Assembly: GCA_022791755.1 (NCBI GenBank)
Contig: JAAVZR010000009.1
Location: 1 to 64,000, forward strand
DNA length: 64,000 nt
Direction of reading: 5' to 3'
DNA from: Lachnospiraceae bacterium
GTDB taxonomy: Bacteria > Bacillota > Clostridia > Lachnospirales > Lachnospiraceae
Of the stretch, positions 8,607-19,329 are shown in pieces. A program made the position numbers and the translations under genes. Positions within the stretch are counted from its first letter, which is position 1, and every line of letters starts with the position of its first letter. The notes below the pieces were generated by a model. The model was not told where the DNA came from and did not search any database. It saw only the letters and a program-made list of their open reading frames with translations.

Positions 8607-10768
8607 AGACAATTCGCTATTATATTGATAAATCGGAACTGCTGGAACAGACGGCCCATCTGACAGGATGGGCTGTGTCCATGACAGAGGAGCCTGTGAC
8701 GATCCTGGTCGCAGGAAAGAGAGGGGAAGCGGTGGAGGCGGCGGTACGCAGGCTGTCACGGCCGGATGTGAGCCGGGCGGTCTTTGGCGACGGCCGCCGT
8801 CCGGACTGCGGGTTCGATGTGAAGTTTCCCTGTGAGAAGGACGGGAAATACCGGCTGATCTTTGAGGCGGGCGAAAAGAAAAAGACGCTTTCGGTAAATC
8901 CCGGCCAGCTGAGACGGGAGACCGGACGGCGCTATGTGCCGTTCCGAAAGATGGTTCGCATGACGACGCTTCCCATGGCGGCGGATGATCTGCATTTTCT
9001 GATTACGAAAGGGCTGTCGGCCTGGAGAGAGAGGCTGGCCCGCCGCTACGAGACAGACGGGAATAAATATATGCGCTGGCTGGATGAACACAGGGCGGAC
9101 CGGAGGGAGGAGACGAAAGGCGAGGGGCAGCGGCAGATGCCCTATGGCGGCAATAATCCGGCCCACAGCCGTCCCATGGTCAGTATCGTGGCGCCTGTGT
9201 TCAATACGCCTCTTAAATACTACGAAGCCATGGTGGCATCCTGTATGGGACAAGCCTACGAAAACTGGCAGCTGTGCATCGCGGACGGCAGCACGGATAA
9301 GACGGACCGGGAGAAGTGCCTGCCAAAGGACAGCCGGATCTGCTATCGGAAGCTTTCTGAGAATCTGGGGATTGCCGGGAATACGAATGAAGCGCTGTCC
9401 ATGGCAGGGGGACAGTGGATCGCTCTGCTGGATCACGACGACTTTATCGAAAAGAGCGCCCTGGCAGAGATGATGGAAACAGCGCTTAAGGACGGCGCAG
9501 ATCTGATTTATTCCGATGAGGATAAGGTATCCCTGGACGGGAAATTTTATTTTGAGCCCCATTTTAAACCGGATTTTAACCCGGATCTGCTGCGGTCCAA
9601 CAACTATATCAGCCATTTCCTGATGATAAAGAGGGAGCTTTTGCTTCGGGTGGGAGGGCTGCGGCGGGAATATGACGGAGCCCAGGACTATGATTTTATT
9701 TTGCGTCTCTGCGAGCAGGCAGAGCATATTGCCCATCTGCCGCGGGTACTCTATCACTGGCGGGCGCATCCGGCGTCCACGGCGGAGAACCCGGAGAGCA
9801 AGGCCTATGCCTGGGCGGCAGGCCGGCGGGCGGTGGAAGGACATTTAACGCGCAGCGGCATCGCCGGCAGAGTGGAGGAGACATCCCGCCCCGGCTATTA
9901 CCGGGTGCATTATGAGGCGCCGGGCCATCCGAAGATCTCGATCATCATCCCCAACAAGGACCAGGCTCAGCTTTTGTACGCCTGTGTCCGCTCAATCCGG
10001 GAGAAGACCCGGTGGCCGGATTACGAGATCATCATCGTGGAAAATAACAGCGCCACCCGGGAGATCCGGGACTGCTACGGGAAGCTGGAAAAATATCCGG
10101 AGGTAAAGGTGCTGACCTGGCCGGGGGAATTCAATTATTCTGCCATCAATAATTTCGGGGTGAGCCACAGTACCGGCGACTACATCCTGCTTCTGAACAA
10201 TGACACCCAGATTATTACGCCCGAATGGCTGGAAGAGATGGCCGGCATCTGCAGCCGCCCGGAGGTGGGCGTCGTGGGAGCCAAGCTTTTTTACCCGGAC
10301 GACACCATCCAGCATGCCGGAGTGGTCATGAAGCTGGCAGGCTGCTGCGGCCATGTCTTCTACGGCGCAGAGAAGGAAAATCCCGGAAGCTATGCCCGGG
10401 CGGTACTGATTCAGGACTACAGCGCCGTGACGGCGGCCTGCCTGATGTGCCGCCGGGAGGTCTGGGACAGAATGGGGGGCCTGTCCACGGATTTTAAAGT
10501 GGCCTATAACGATGTGGATTTCTGCCTGCGGGTCAGAAAGGCGGGACTGCTGGTGGTGTTTACGCCATATGCACAGCTCTATCATTATGAATCCCGGACC
10601 AGAGGCTATGAGGAAGGCAGCGAGAAGCAGAAACGTTTCCTGAGAGAGCAGGAGCTTTTAAGAGAGCGGTTCCCGGAGTATCAAACACAGGGCGATCCCT
10701 GCTATAATCCCAATCTCACGCTGGTGGCGGCGGACTTTACAGGGAAATATCTGCATGACGGAAAATAG
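8603..10768 (+). CDS. Glycosyltransferase family 2, two GT-A domains
   Basis: Two GT2 modules (VSIVAPVFNTPLKYYEAM... and ISIIIPNKDQAQLLYACVRSI...LLNNDTQIITPEWLEEM); ATGA overlap with the previous gene. Confidence 0.92.
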   Translation: MKTIRYYIDKSELLEQTAHLTGWAVSMTEEPVTILVAGKRGEAVEAAVRRLSRPDVSRAVFGDGRRPDCGFDVKFPCEKDGKYRLIFEAGEKKKTLSVNPGQLRRETGRRYVPFRKMVRMTTLPMAADDLHFLITKGLSAWRERLARRYETDGNKYMRWLDEHRADRREETKGEGQRQMPYGGNNPAHSRPMVSIVAPVFNTPLKYYEAMVASCMGQAYENWQLCIADGSTDKTDREKCLPKDSRICYRKLSENLGIAGNTNEALSMAGGQWIALLDHDDFIEKSALAEMMETALKDGADLIYSDEDKVSLDGKFYFEPHFKPDFNPDLLRSNNYISHFLMIKRELLLRVGGLRREYDGAQDYDFILRLCEQAEHIAHLPRVLYHWRAHPASTAENPESKAYAWAAGRRAVEGHLTRSGIAGRVEETSRPGYYRVHYEAPGHPKISIIIPNKDQAQLLYACVRSIREKTRWPDYEIIIVENNSATREIRDCYGKLEKYPEVKVLTWPGEFNYSAINNFGVSHSTGDYILLLNNDTQIITPEWLEEMAGICSRPEVGVVGAKLFYPDDTIQHAGVVMKLAGCCGHVFYGAEKENPGSYARAVLIQDYSAVTAACLMCRREVWDRMGGLSTDFKVAYNDVDFCLRVRKAGLLVVFTPYAQLYHYESRTRGYEEGSEKQKRFLREQELLRERFPEYQTQGDPCYNPNLTLVAADFTGKYLHDGK

Positions 10769-10818
10769 TGCCGCGCGGACGGGCCGTCCTGTCAGGCGGC
10801 GCACAGGGAGGAGAGACA

Positions 10819-12690
10819 GTGGAAGTTCAGGAAGAACGCAAGCCCAAAAGCCTTCTGACCAAGACCGTTCTCTATTTTAAGAAAAACGGGGCGAAAAAAG
10901 GCTTAAAAAAGATTCATAATAAGTTTTTCCGTCTGGAGACGGTGAGCTATGAGAGATGGAGACGGGGAGCCATGCCTTCGGAGCATGAGCTGGCCAGGCA
11001 GAGAAGAGAGAGCGCGTCCTGGAAGCAGGAAGCCGCCCGGGAAAAAGAGGAGAGATCCGGTTCTTATCCGCTTTTTTGCATTGTGGTTCCCATGTACCAT
11101 ACGCCGCCCGGGTATCTGGAAGAGCTGATCGCGTCGGTGCAGGGGCAGACCTATGAAAACTGGCAGCTGTGTCTGGCCGACGGCAGCGAGACGCCCTGCG
11201 GACGATTCGGCGGCGAGAGGGAGACGGACCCCAGAATCTGCTACCGGTTTCTGGGAGAAAACAAAGGAATCGCGGGCAATACCAACGAGGCTCTGTCCAT
11301 GGCCCGGGGAGACTATGTGGTGTTGGCAGACCATGACGACCTGCTGACGGCGGACGCTCTCTACAGCCTGGCGAGAGCTGTGAGGGAGGAGCCGGAGGCC
11401 GATCTGCTCTACTCCGATGAGGATAAGACGGACGCAAGAGGGAAAAAATATTATGACCCGCATTTTAAGCCGGATTTCAACGAGGATCTTCTGCGCAGCG
11501 TGAACTATATCTGCCATCTGCTGGCGGTGCGCCGCTCTCTGGCGCAGGAGGCGGGCGGCTTCTTATCCGGCTTCGACGGAGCCCAGGATTACGACTTTAT
11601 TTTTCGCTGTGCGGAGAGGGCCCGGAGGATCGTCCATATTCCGAAGATCCTCTATCACTGGCGCTGCCATGAGGCGTCCACCTCGGAGAATCCGGAGAGT
11701 AAGCGTTATGCCTTTGAGGCCGGACAGCGGGCGATCGAGGCGCACTATGGGAGGCTGGGGATCCGGGCGCAGGTGTCCGGGGGAGTGCGTCCCGGCATGT
11801 ACGTAACCCGCTATGAGAGATCCCGGGATCCCCTGGTATCGGTACTGATCCCCAATAAGGACCACGGGGAGGATCTGGAACGCACGATCCGTTCGGTGCT
11901 CTCCCGCACATCCTACCGGGAACTGGAGTGGATCATCCTGGAGAACAACAGTACGCAGGAGGAGACCTTTGTCCTTTATGAGAGACTGAAAAAGGAGCTG
12001 AAAAATGTCCGTATCCTGACCTGGGAGGGAGAGTTTAACTATTCTGCCATCAATAATTTCGGGGCGTCCCAGGCGTCGGGGGAGTATCTGTGGCTCTTAA
12101 ATAACGATCTGGAAATGATTACGGACGACTGTGTGGACGGGCTGCTAAACCCGTGTATGCGTCCGGAGATCGGCATTGTGGGAGCCCGGCTCTACTATGG
12201 AGACAATACGATCCAGCATGCCGGGGTGATCGTGGGTCTGGGAGGCGTGGCCGGTCATGCCTTCGTGGGCCAGCCCCGCTTTGACTGCGGGTACATGGGC
12301 AGGGACTGGTGTACTCAGCGCCTGAGCGCGGTGACGGCGGCCTGCCTGATGATACGCCGCTCGGTCTTTGAGGAGATCGGAGGATTCTCCGAAGAGCTGG
12401 CCGTGGCGTTTAACGACGTGGATCTGTGCCTGAAAGCCGGAGAAGCCGGTTACGGCGTTCTGTATAACGCGCAGGTGGAAGCTTACCACTATGAATCCAA
12501 GACGAGAGGGCTGGAGAACACGCCAGAGAAGATCGCCCGGTTTAACGGGGAGATGGACCGTTTCAAGGAGAAATGGGAGGGCAGGCTTCGGGCCGGAGAT
12601 CCTTACTATAATATCAATCTGACGTTGGCCCGCAACGACTTTACCCTGCGCAATCCCTACGAGATCGACTATGAACAGCGGATAAAATAA
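10819..12690 (+). CDS. Glycosyltransferase family 2, two GT-A domains
   Basis: ORF track begins 10768; GTG at 10819 has a better RBS (gggaggaga). Motifs parallel 8603..10768 (YENWQLCLADGS, DLLYSDEDK, FKPDFNEDLLRSVNYICH, GAQDYDFIFR). Confidence 0.9.
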   Translation: MEVQEERKPKSLLTKTVLYFKKNGAKKGLKKIHNKFFRLETVSYERWRRGAMPSEHELARQRRESASWKQEAAREKEERSGSYPLFCIVVPMYHTPPGYLEELIASVQGQTYENWQLCLADGSETPCGRFGGERETDPRICYRFLGENKGIAGNTNEALSMARGDYVVLADHDDLLTADALYSLARAVREEPEADLLYSDEDKTDARGKKYYDPHFKPDFNEDLLRSVNYICHLLAVRRSLAQEAGGFLSGFDGAQDYDFIFRCAERARRIVHIPKILYHWRCHEASTSENPESKRYAFEAGQRAIEAHYGRLGIRAQVSGGVRPGMYVTRYERSRDPLVSVLIPNKDHGEDLERTIRSVLSRTSYRELEWIILENNSTQEETFVLYERLKKELKNVRILTWEGEFNYSAINNFGASQASGEYLWLLNNDLEMITDDCVDGLLNPCMRPEIGIVGARLYYGDNTIQHAGVIVGLGGVAGHAFVGQPRFDCGYMGRDWCTQRLSAVTAACLMIRRSVFEEIGGFSEELAVAFNDVDLCLKAGEAGYGVLYNAQVEAYHYESKTRGLENTPEKIARFNGEMDRFKEKWEGRLRAGDPYYNINLTLARNDFTLRNPYEIDYEQRIK

Positions 12691-12710
12691 ATGAAATCAG
12701 GTGTATTACA

Positions 12711-13805
12711 ATGAAAACGACGGTAATTATCCCTAACTATAATGGAAAGCATTTTATGGAAGCCTGTATGAGGGCTCTGGGAAAGCAGAGCCGGAAGGAT
12801 TTCTGCGTGCTGATCGTGGACAACGGATCCTCCGACGGCAGTGTGGAGTGGATGAGAGAGCATCTGCCGGGACTGGTGACCGTGGAGGAGGGGAAGCATC
12901 TGCCGCTGTCCGAGGCGGCCACAGGGGAGAAGACAGGGCAGAGCGGCAGGGACAACGGGGCGAAGCGGGGAGAGCTCCCTTTTCCGGTCTATCTGCTGCC
13001 GCTACAGGAAAACACCGGCTTTTCCGGCGCGGTGAATCGGGGGATCCGCGCCTCTGTGACAGAGTATGTGATTCTGCTCAATAATGACACGGAGGTCCAC
13101 CGGGACTATATCCGGGCCATGGAGCGGGCCGTCGGACGAGACAGACGAATCTTTTCCGTCAGCAGCAGGATGGTTCAGCTGCATGACAAGAGCCTGATGG
13201 ATGATGCCGGGGATCTGTACACGGTCATCGGCTGGGGATTCCAGCGGGGAGTGGGGCAGAAAAGCAGCGGCTACAAAAGGGCGCGGAGGGTCTTTGCCGC
13301 CTGTGCGGGGGCTGCCATTTACCGGCGTCATGTCTTTGAGGAGATCGGATATTTCGACGAGGCGCATTTTGCCTATCTGGAGGATCTGGACGTGGGCTAC
13401 CGGGCCAGACTGGCGGGATATGAGAACTGGTACTGTCCCGCTGCGCTGGTGTACCATGTGGGCAGCGGCACCAGCGGCTCCCGGTATAACCCCTTTAAGG
13501 TACGGCTGGCTGCCCGCAACAGCGTGTATCTGAATTATAAGAATATGCCGTTTCTCCAGCTCCTTATTAACGCGCTGCCGTTAGCCTTCGGGTATGCGGT
13601 GAAGATACGCTTCTTCACGAAAAGAGGCTTCGGAAGCGACTACCGCGCAGGGCTTAAGGAGGGATTTACCACGCTTTACAGATGCCGTCGCGTGCCGGTT
13701 GGCGCAGACCGTCTGCTTCGCTATGCGCAGATCGAGCTGGAGCTCATCGGTAATACCTTTATTTATGCTTACGAATATATAAAGCGTCGGATAAGAAAAC
13801 CTTAA
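12711..13805 (+). CDS. Glycosyltransferase family 2 (rhamnosyltransferase-like)
   Basis: TTVIIPNYNGKHFMEACMRALGKQSRKDFCVLIVDNGSSDGSVEWM...EYVILLNNDTEVHRDYI...AYLEDLDVGYRARLAGY. Confidence 0.9.
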   Translation: MKTTVIIPNYNGKHFMEACMRALGKQSRKDFCVLIVDNGSSDGSVEWMREHLPGLVTVEEGKHLPLSEAATGEKTGQSGRDNGAKRGELPFPVYLLPLQENTGFSGAVNRGIRASVTEYVILLNNDTEVHRDYIRAMERAVGRDRRIFSVSSRMVQLHDKSLMDDAGDLYTVIGWGFQRGVGQKSSGYKRARRVFAACAGAAIYRRHVFEEIGYFDEAHFAYLEDLDVGYRARLAGYENWYCPAALVYHVGSGTSGSRYNPFKVRLAARNSVYLNYKNMPFLQLLINALPLAFGYAVKIRFFTKRGFGSDYRAGLKEGFTTLYRCRRVPVGADRLLRYAQIELELIGNTFIYAYEYIKRRIRKP

Positions 13806-13894
13806 GAATTTTGAATCCACTTTTTTTCTTGCAATCTGTCTGTCTTTAGAGTAAGATAACACAATAAGAAGGATTGTCTGTCAGGAGAAAGACC

Positions 13895-15316
13895 GTGATT
13901 AAGGAGAATCAGAAACGTTTGAATAATCTGGCGGTGCTGCTGGATGCGCTGGTGATCATAGCCTCGTATCTGGCGGCTTACTTTCTTGTATTCCGCTTAC
14001 AGATCTTCAGCGTCTTCACAGGTCCGGTGGAAGCGGTATACAGCTTCTCCCAGTATATGTCGGCTCTGTTCTTTCTGGTTCCGGCTCTTTTGTGCGTCTA
14101 TTGGGTACTGAGGCTGTATGCGCCCAAGCGGGCGGCTCAGAGTATCAAGGAAATCAACAGCATTCTACAGGCAAATCTCATCATACTTCTCGTTTTTTCC
14201 ATGATCCTGTTTCTGGGCAAGGAGCGTTTGCAGGATTTCTCACGTCCGATGCTGGCGCTGTTTTTTGTGATGAATGCCCTGGGGGACATGCTGTTTCGCT
14301 ACAGTGTGCGCCAGGTTTTACGCCGGGTGCGCCGCAAGGGCTATAATCAGAAGCATGTGCTTTTGGTGGGATGCAGCCGGGCGGCATTTGGCTATATCGA
14401 CCGGACCATGGAGAACCCGGTCTGGGGATACCGGGTCCGCGGGATTCTCGACGATAATACGGACTGGGGATATGAATACCGCGGCGTCCATGTGATCGGT
14501 CCGACCACCGAGCTGGAAGACATTCTGGCGGTGAACCGTCTGGATGAGATCGTCATCACTCTGGGCTTAAGCGAGTACGATAAGCTGGAGCATATCGTGG
14601 CGGTGTGCGAGAAATCCGGCGTCCATACGAAGTTTGTGCCGGACTATAATAATATCATTCCCACGAGGCCTTTTACGGAGGATCTTCTGGGACTTCCCGT
14701 GATTCATATCCGCCATGTGCCCTTGACGGATTCCTTCAATGCCACGATCAAGAGAGGCATGGACATAGCCGGTTCCATCGTGGCTCTGATCCTGTTTTCC
14801 CCGGTGATGCTGGCGGCGGCGGCGGCAGTGCGTCTGTCCTCCCCCGGCCCGGTGATCTTTAAGCAGGAGAGGGTAGGACTTCACAACCGCACATTTTCCA
14901 TGTATAAGTTCCGTTCCATGTGTGTGCAGACGCCGGGGGAGGAGAAGAAGGAGTGGACCAGAGCCGGCGATAACCGGGTTACGGGGGTGGGACGCATGCT
15001 TCGCAAGACCAGCATCGACGAGCTGCCGCAGCTGTTTAATGTGCTTAAAGGCGATATGAGTCTGGTGGGGCCCCGGCCGGAGCGGCCGTTTTTCGTGGAG
15101 AAATTCCGGGAAGAGATCCCGCGTTATATGATTAAACATCAGGTGCGTCCCGGCATGACCGGCTGGGCACAGGTCAATGGCTACCGTGGCGATACTTCCA
15201 TCCGTAAGAGGATCGACTATGATCTCTACTATATTGAGAACTGGACCGTGGGGTTTGACGTGAAAATCCTGTTTCTGACCGTAATCTGTGGATTTGTCAA
15301 TAAAAATGCTTATTAG
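13895..15316 (+). CDS. Undecaprenyl-phosphate sugar phosphotransferase (polyprenyl-P hexose-1-P transferase)
   Basis: CoA-binding-like N-terminus plus bacterial sugar transferase domain ([21 protein letters not shown]...[26 protein letters not shown]...[31 protein letters not shown]). GTG start near 13895 preferred over the TTG of the ORF track. Confidence 0.93.
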   Translation: MIKENQKRLNNLAVLLDALVIIASYLAAYFLVFRLQIFSVFTGPVEAVYSFSQYMSALFFLVPALLCVYWVLRLYAPKRAAQSIKEINSILQANLIILLVFSMILFLGKERLQDFSRPMLALFFVMNALGDMLFRYSVRQVLRRVRRKGYNQKHVLLVGCSRAAFGYIDRTMENPVWGYRVRGILDDNTDWGYEYRGVHVIGPTTELEDILAVNRLDEIVITLGLSEYDKLEHIVAVCEKSGVHTKFVPDYNNIIPTRPFTEDLLGLPVIHIRHVPLTDSFNATIKRGMDIAGSIVALILFSPVMLAAAAAVRLSSPGPVIFKQERVGLHNRTFSMYKFRSMCVQTPGEEKKEWTRAGDNRVTGVGRMLRKTSIDELPQLFNVLKGDMSLVGPRPERPFFVEKFREEIPRYMIKHQVRPGMTGWAQVNGYRGDTSIRKRIDYDLYYIENWTVGFDVKILFLTVICGFVNKNAY

Positions 15317-15330
15317 GCAGGAGGTTTATT

Positions 15331-16515
15331 ATGGCACGGAAGAGGGAGAAAGAGGCGTCTCCTGTGAAGAAGAGGAGCCGGCCTCTGACAGAAGAGGAAA
15401 TTATACAAAGAAAGCGCCAGGAGAAAGAGATGAAAAAAGCGAAAAAGAAGAGACGCCGCCGTGGTCAGGCGGCGATACTGGTGGTGGAGGGACTGATCCT
15501 TCTGGTATTGTTAGTCCTGATCTTTCTGCTCTCCAAATGGAATAAGGTGCTCAAGGCCGATTTCAAGAAGGAGGAGATCAAGGTCAATAAGGATCTGAAG
15601 GAGGAGACGATTCTGTCGTGGACAGGCTATCGGACCATAGCCGTCTTCGGTACGGACTCCAGGGATATGTCGAAGGAAAAGGGGCATGCGGATGTGGTCA
15701 TGCTGGTCAGCATCAACAGCGAGAGCGGCGATGTGAAGGTGGTTTCCGTGTACCGGGATACCTTTATGAATGACTCGCAGGACACCGATACCTACCGGAA
15801 GATGACCACCATGTACTGGCGCGACGGCGCCCTGGGCGGGCTGGGAGCCCTGAACCGGAATCTGGATCTGAATGTCACCGAGTATGTGGCGGTAAACTGG
15901 TATGCCGTGGCGCGGACCATTGATCTCCTGGGAGGGATCGATCTGGAGGTGCCGGAGTCCATGATGAAATACATCAACGGTTATATTCAGGAGACGGTGC
16001 AGTCCACGGGCATATATACGGATCCGACAGAGGGCAAATACCCGGAGTCCGACTATATCTATGAGCCGGGGTATCAGCACTTAAACGGAGTGCAGGCGGT
16101 GGCATTCTGTCGCATCCGCTATATCGACAACGACTACGGACGGGCGGAGAGACAGCGCCAGGTGGTGGATCTGATGTTGGAGAAAGCCAAGTCGGCCGGT
16201 CTGGGCACTCTTTTGAATATACTGGACGAGATCCCGAATTATGTGTCCACCAACCTGGAGATCAGCGATCTGATTTCTCTGGCTGAAGTGATCGGCCGCT
16301 TCCATATCGTGGAGATGGTGGGATTTCCCTTTGACAAACAGGCGAAGAAGCTCAAGGAAGGCGCTCCGGATTTCGTGTTCCCGAAGGGACTGGAGCAGAA
16401 CGTGGTGCGGCTTCATGAGTTCCTCTATGATAATGAAAATTTCGAGGCATCGGATACGGTCAAGGAGATCAGCCGCTACATAGAAAAGTATTCCGGCATC
16501 CCGGCGCCGGAGTGA
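15331..16515 (+). CDS. LytR-CpsA-Psr (LCP) family protein
   Basis: N-terminal basic region and TM segment; TIAVFGTDSRDMSKEKGHADVVMLVSINSESGDVKVVSVYRDTFM LCP signature; RIRYIDNDYGRAERQRQVV. Confidence 0.93.
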   Translation: MARKREKEASPVKKRSRPLTEEEIIQRKRQEKEMKKAKKKRRRRGQAAILVVEGLILLVLLVLIFLLSKWNKVLKADFKKEEIKVNKDLKEETILSWTGYRTIAVFGTDSRDMSKEKGHADVVMLVSINSESGDVKVVSVYRDTFMNDSQDTDTYRKMTTMYWRDGALGGLGALNRNLDLNVTEYVAVNWYAVARTIDLLGGIDLEVPESMMKYINGYIQETVQSTGIYTDPTEGKYPESDYIYEPGYQHLNGVQAVAFCRIRYIDNDYGRAERQRQVVDLMLEKAKSAGLGTLLNILDEIPNYVSTNLEISDLISLAEVIGRFHIVEMVGFPFDKQAKKLKEGAPDFVFPKGLEQNVVRLHEFLYDNENFEASDTVKEISRYIEKYSGIPAPE

Positions 16516-16684
16516 CGGGCAGTATCATATTTTTTTAAAGGTTTCATCACATTTTCTACACAAGTCCGTTTTATAGTATAGGCATACAGACAAGAAACGC
16601 CGACAGGCGGCAATAATATTATCATATGTCAGGGCAGTCCCGTACCGGCAGAGGATCGGGACGGCGCCAGGAAGGAGCGGCAGT

Positions 16685-18088
16685 ATGAACGGATATGATG
16701 AGACCAATAATGTAAACGATTTTAACGATCAGAATGAACCGGGTTCCGGGGAGTATTATTCCTACAGGGAACCGGACCGGAACGGTTCCGGACCGTCCTC
16801 GCCGAAAAGAAGCGGCGTAGGCAAGGTGGTGGCCGTCACACTGGGAATGCTGCTGCTGGTGGGGATCGCTGCTGCCGGCGGATACAGCGCTCACACGCTG
16901 GTGGAACAGCTGAAGAACGGCTGGGAGTCAGTGGTGGGAAGCAGCGAGCCGGAGGAGACGAAGGCCTCGGCGGACAATGGAAGCCAGAAGGAGACAGAGA
17001 CCAGCCTTAAGGAGAGGGAGACAATTCCCCAGACTACGACGATGACAAACCAGCCGAACAGAGGAGCGGTGATTCTCACCGATGTGTCGGATATGGTGGC
17101 CTCGGTCATGCCTTCCGTGGTGTCTATCGTCAACAGCAGCGTATACACCAGCCAGAACTTCGGCGGTTTCTGGCAGGGAGCCACGGAGATTCCCACGGAG
17201 AGCAGCGGTTCCGGCATTATCATCGGACAGAATGAGTCAGAGCTTTTTATCGTGACCAATAACCACGTGGTGGAGAACAATAAGAGCCTCACCGTACAGT
17301 TTATGGACGGCTCTTCGGCGGAAGCGACGGTGAAGGCGTCCAAAGCCAGCTCGGATATCGCCATCATCTCCGTTCCTCTGGACAAACTTTCTCAGGAGAC
17401 AAAGGAATCCATCGCCATCGCCACGCTGGGTAACTCGGATGAGCTGCGTATCGGCCAGGGCGTGATCGCCATCGGAAATGCGCTGGGATATGGCCAGTCG
17501 GTGACGGAGGGCTGTGTCAGCGCACTGAATCGCAAGGTGACGACCAGCGAGGGTACGACGCTTAACGTGCTCCAGACTTCAGCGGCCATCAATCCCGGCA
17601 ACAGCGGCGGAGCCCTGTTAAACGCCTCCGGCGAGGTCATCGGTATCAATACGGCCAAGGTCATGGATACCAGAGTGGAGGGGATTAATTACGCGATCCC
17701 CATCTCTTCTGTGATTGATCTGATCAGCGATATGATGCAGTGGGAATCCCGCAATAAGGTAGACAGCGAGGATGCTTCCTATCTGGGAATCCAGCCGGTG
17801 TCCGTGGACGACGAGTCTTCAGAGAGCTATGATATGCCCCGCGGGGTCTACGTCTATTCGGTGACAGACAATTCTCCGGCAGAGCGGGCCGGGATGCGGG
17901 CAAAGGATATCATCACGGCGGTGGACCAGTATCCGGTGGGCAGCACGGCGGATTTGCAGAATGCATTGGAGTATTTCTCCGGTGGCGAGACGGTGACAAT
18001 CATCGTGCAGCGGCAGGTGGACGGCGCTTACCAGGAATTATCTCTGGATGTGACTCTTGCTTACAAGAGGGATTATACCACCAGGTAA
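16685..18088 (+). CDS. htrA: S1C trypsin-like serine protease with PDZ domain (HtrA/DegP family)
   Basis: TM anchor; catalytic motifs TNNHVVENN, SSDIAIISV, INPGNSGGALLN; C-terminal PDZ (GVYVYSVTDNSPAERAGMRAKDIITAVD). Confidence 0.93.
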   Translation: MNGYDETNNVNDFNDQNEPGSGEYYSYREPDRNGSGPSSPKRSGVGKVVAVTLGMLLLVGIAAAGGYSAHTLVEQLKNGWESVVGSSEPEETKASADNGSQKETETSLKERETIPQTTTMTNQPNRGAVILTDVSDMVASVMPSVVSIVNSSVYTSQNFGGFWQGATEIPTESSGSGIIIGQNESELFIVTNNHVVENNKSLTVQFMDGSSAEATVKASKASSDIAIISVPLDKLSQETKESIAIATLGNSDELRIGQGVIAIGNALGYGQSVTEGCVSALNRKVTTSEGTTLNVLQTSAAINPGNSGGALLNASGEVIGINTAKVMDTRVEGINYAIPISSVIDLISDMMQWESRNKVDSEDASYLGIQPVSVDDESSESYDMPRGVYVYSVTDNSPAERAGMRAKDIITAVDQYPVGSTADLQNALEYFSGGETVTIIVQRQVDGAYQELSLDVTLAYKRDYTTR

Positions 18089-18127
18089 ATCCCGTTTAAA
18101 TATCGTATCATTTCCCTTTTTCTCTGG

Positions 18128-18158
18128 AAAAACCGTCCGGGCAGCCGGGCGGTTTTTT
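18128..18158. terminator. Rho-independent, possibly bidirectional terminator between convergent genes
   Basis: aaaaaccgtccgggcagccgggcggtttttt hairpin with A run before and T run after. Confidence 0.8.
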
Positions 18159-18201
18159 CCGTGGTAAGAGAGCGGCCGGACCGGTGGCCGGGACTTATCT
18201 C

Positions 18202-18708
18202 TCAGTATCGTTCGGGAAGCTCTGTTATCTCAAGAAAGCTGCCGTAGCGCTCCGGCCAGGCGGCGGCCAGGTATTCTCCTGCGCTCTGTCTCTGTGCCAG
18301 CAGCCTTTGGAGCTGCCGGCGCTCTGTGCGCAGCCGGCGAATCTCCCGCTGGAATCTGGCCGGGCGGGAGGGATCTGTTTCGGGGACGGTCAGAAGGTCC
18401 CTCTCTGTCTCAGAGGAGACAGGGAGAGGCAGAGAAGCTTTGTCCGGGGAAAGGGAAGCGGCGGACGGCCCGTTCTCTCTTCTGTGAGCGGCTGTCTCGA
18501 CAGTCTGGACATCGCTCTTTTCAAAATCACAGTACCGGATATGGCGCAGGGCGTGTTCAAAACGCTCGCGCTGCGCATGGGGATCCAGGCGGGCGCTGAT
18601 AAAGACGGTATACGTTCCGTCCTCATTCTCTGTGACAGCCTCCGTTACCTTTCCGTTCAGATCAACGATCCGGACGAATATATCGCGTCCCTCAATCAAC
18701 GTCGCCAT
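18202..18708 (-). CDS. Hypothetical protein co-transcribed with the XRE repressor
   Basis: ORF 18202..18819(-); probable start ATG 18708 (MATLIEGRDIFVRIVDLNGKVTEAV) overlapping the 3' end of the repressor gene. Confidence 0.6.
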   Translation of the reverse strand: MATLIEGRDIFVRIVDLNGKVTEAVTENEDGTYTVFISARLDPHAQRERFEHALRHIRYCDFEKSDVQTVETAAHRRENGPSAASLSPDKASLPLPVSSETERDLLTVPETDPSRPARFQREIRRLRTERRQLQRLLAQRQSAGEYLAAAWPERYGSFLEITELPERY

Positions 18709-19093
18709 AACCCCGTTCCTTTCTTTTAAGGGCAAGAAGCATGGAATGTACCGTCTCCAGGTCCTCCGGCTGTGCGTCGCGGGCGGCGTCAAACAGGAGG
18801 CGGAGCTCTCTGTTTTCAAAGATCTGCTGAGCCATCTGGGCAGTCTCCTGGTTCAGATAGTAGTCTTCCTCGTCTTCCTTTTCTTCGATCAGATCAGAGC
18901 GCCTACAGTGAAACAGACCGCACATGGCGTCAATTTTATCCATCCGGGGACTCTTGATCCCATTACACCAGTTATATACGGATGTGGTTCCCACATTCAG
19001 ACGGCGGGCCAGCTCGGCCTGCGTGATCTCATACTTGGCCAGATAGTATCGCAGACGTTTGGAAAAAACCCTGTTGAATTCCTGTTCAGACAC
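18692..19093 (-). CDS. XRE/Cro-CI family helix-turn-helix repressor
   Basis: FSKRLRYYLAKYEITQAELARRLNVGTTSVYNWCNGIKSPRMDKIDAMCGLFHCRRSDLIEEKE; GTG start with aggagg RBS; divergent from the tail gene cluster. Confidence 0.9.
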   Translation of the reverse strand: MSEQEFNRVFSKRLRYYLAKYEITQAELARRLNVGTTSVYNWCNGIKSPRMDKIDAMCGLFHCRRSDLIEEKEDEEDYYLNQETAQMAQQIFENRELRLLFDAARDAQPEDLETVHSMLLALKRKERGYGDVD

Positions 19094-19125
19094 GATGTAT
19101 ACCTCCTGTTCTTATTTATATAATA

Positions 19126-19136
19126 CACTAAAAGTG
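19126..19136. promoter_or_regulatory. Operator copy 1, CACTAAAAGTG
   Basis: Imperfect palindromic 11-mer near the repressor promoter. Confidence 0.6.
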
Positions 19137-19166
19137 ATAATAATTCAATAAAAATAAAAAAAATAT

Positions 19167-19206
19167 CACCTAAAGTGTTGACACACACTTAAAGTGATGG
19201 TATACT
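19167..19206 (+). promoter_or_regulatory. Sigma-A-like promoter with two operators (CACCTAAAGTG 19167-19177; CACTTAAAGTG 19186-19196)
   Basis: TTGACA (19178-19183), 17-nt spacer, TATACT (19201-19206). One operator abuts the -35 and one lies in the spacer. Confidence 0.8.
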
Positions 19207-19329
19207 GATCTCAGCTTCCTAAGAAGGAGCAATAAAAAGCCCAGGTTTGCCCGGTGATATGCGGTTTTCTCCCTTCCAGCAGAGAAAAAGGGATGCTGCA
19301 CGGAAAAAGGAATCGTTGTCAATATTTTT

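Noticed and set aside
8756-9844. 362-aa minus-strand ORF
   Set aside because: Fully antisense to a clear GT2 gene; no recognisable motif.
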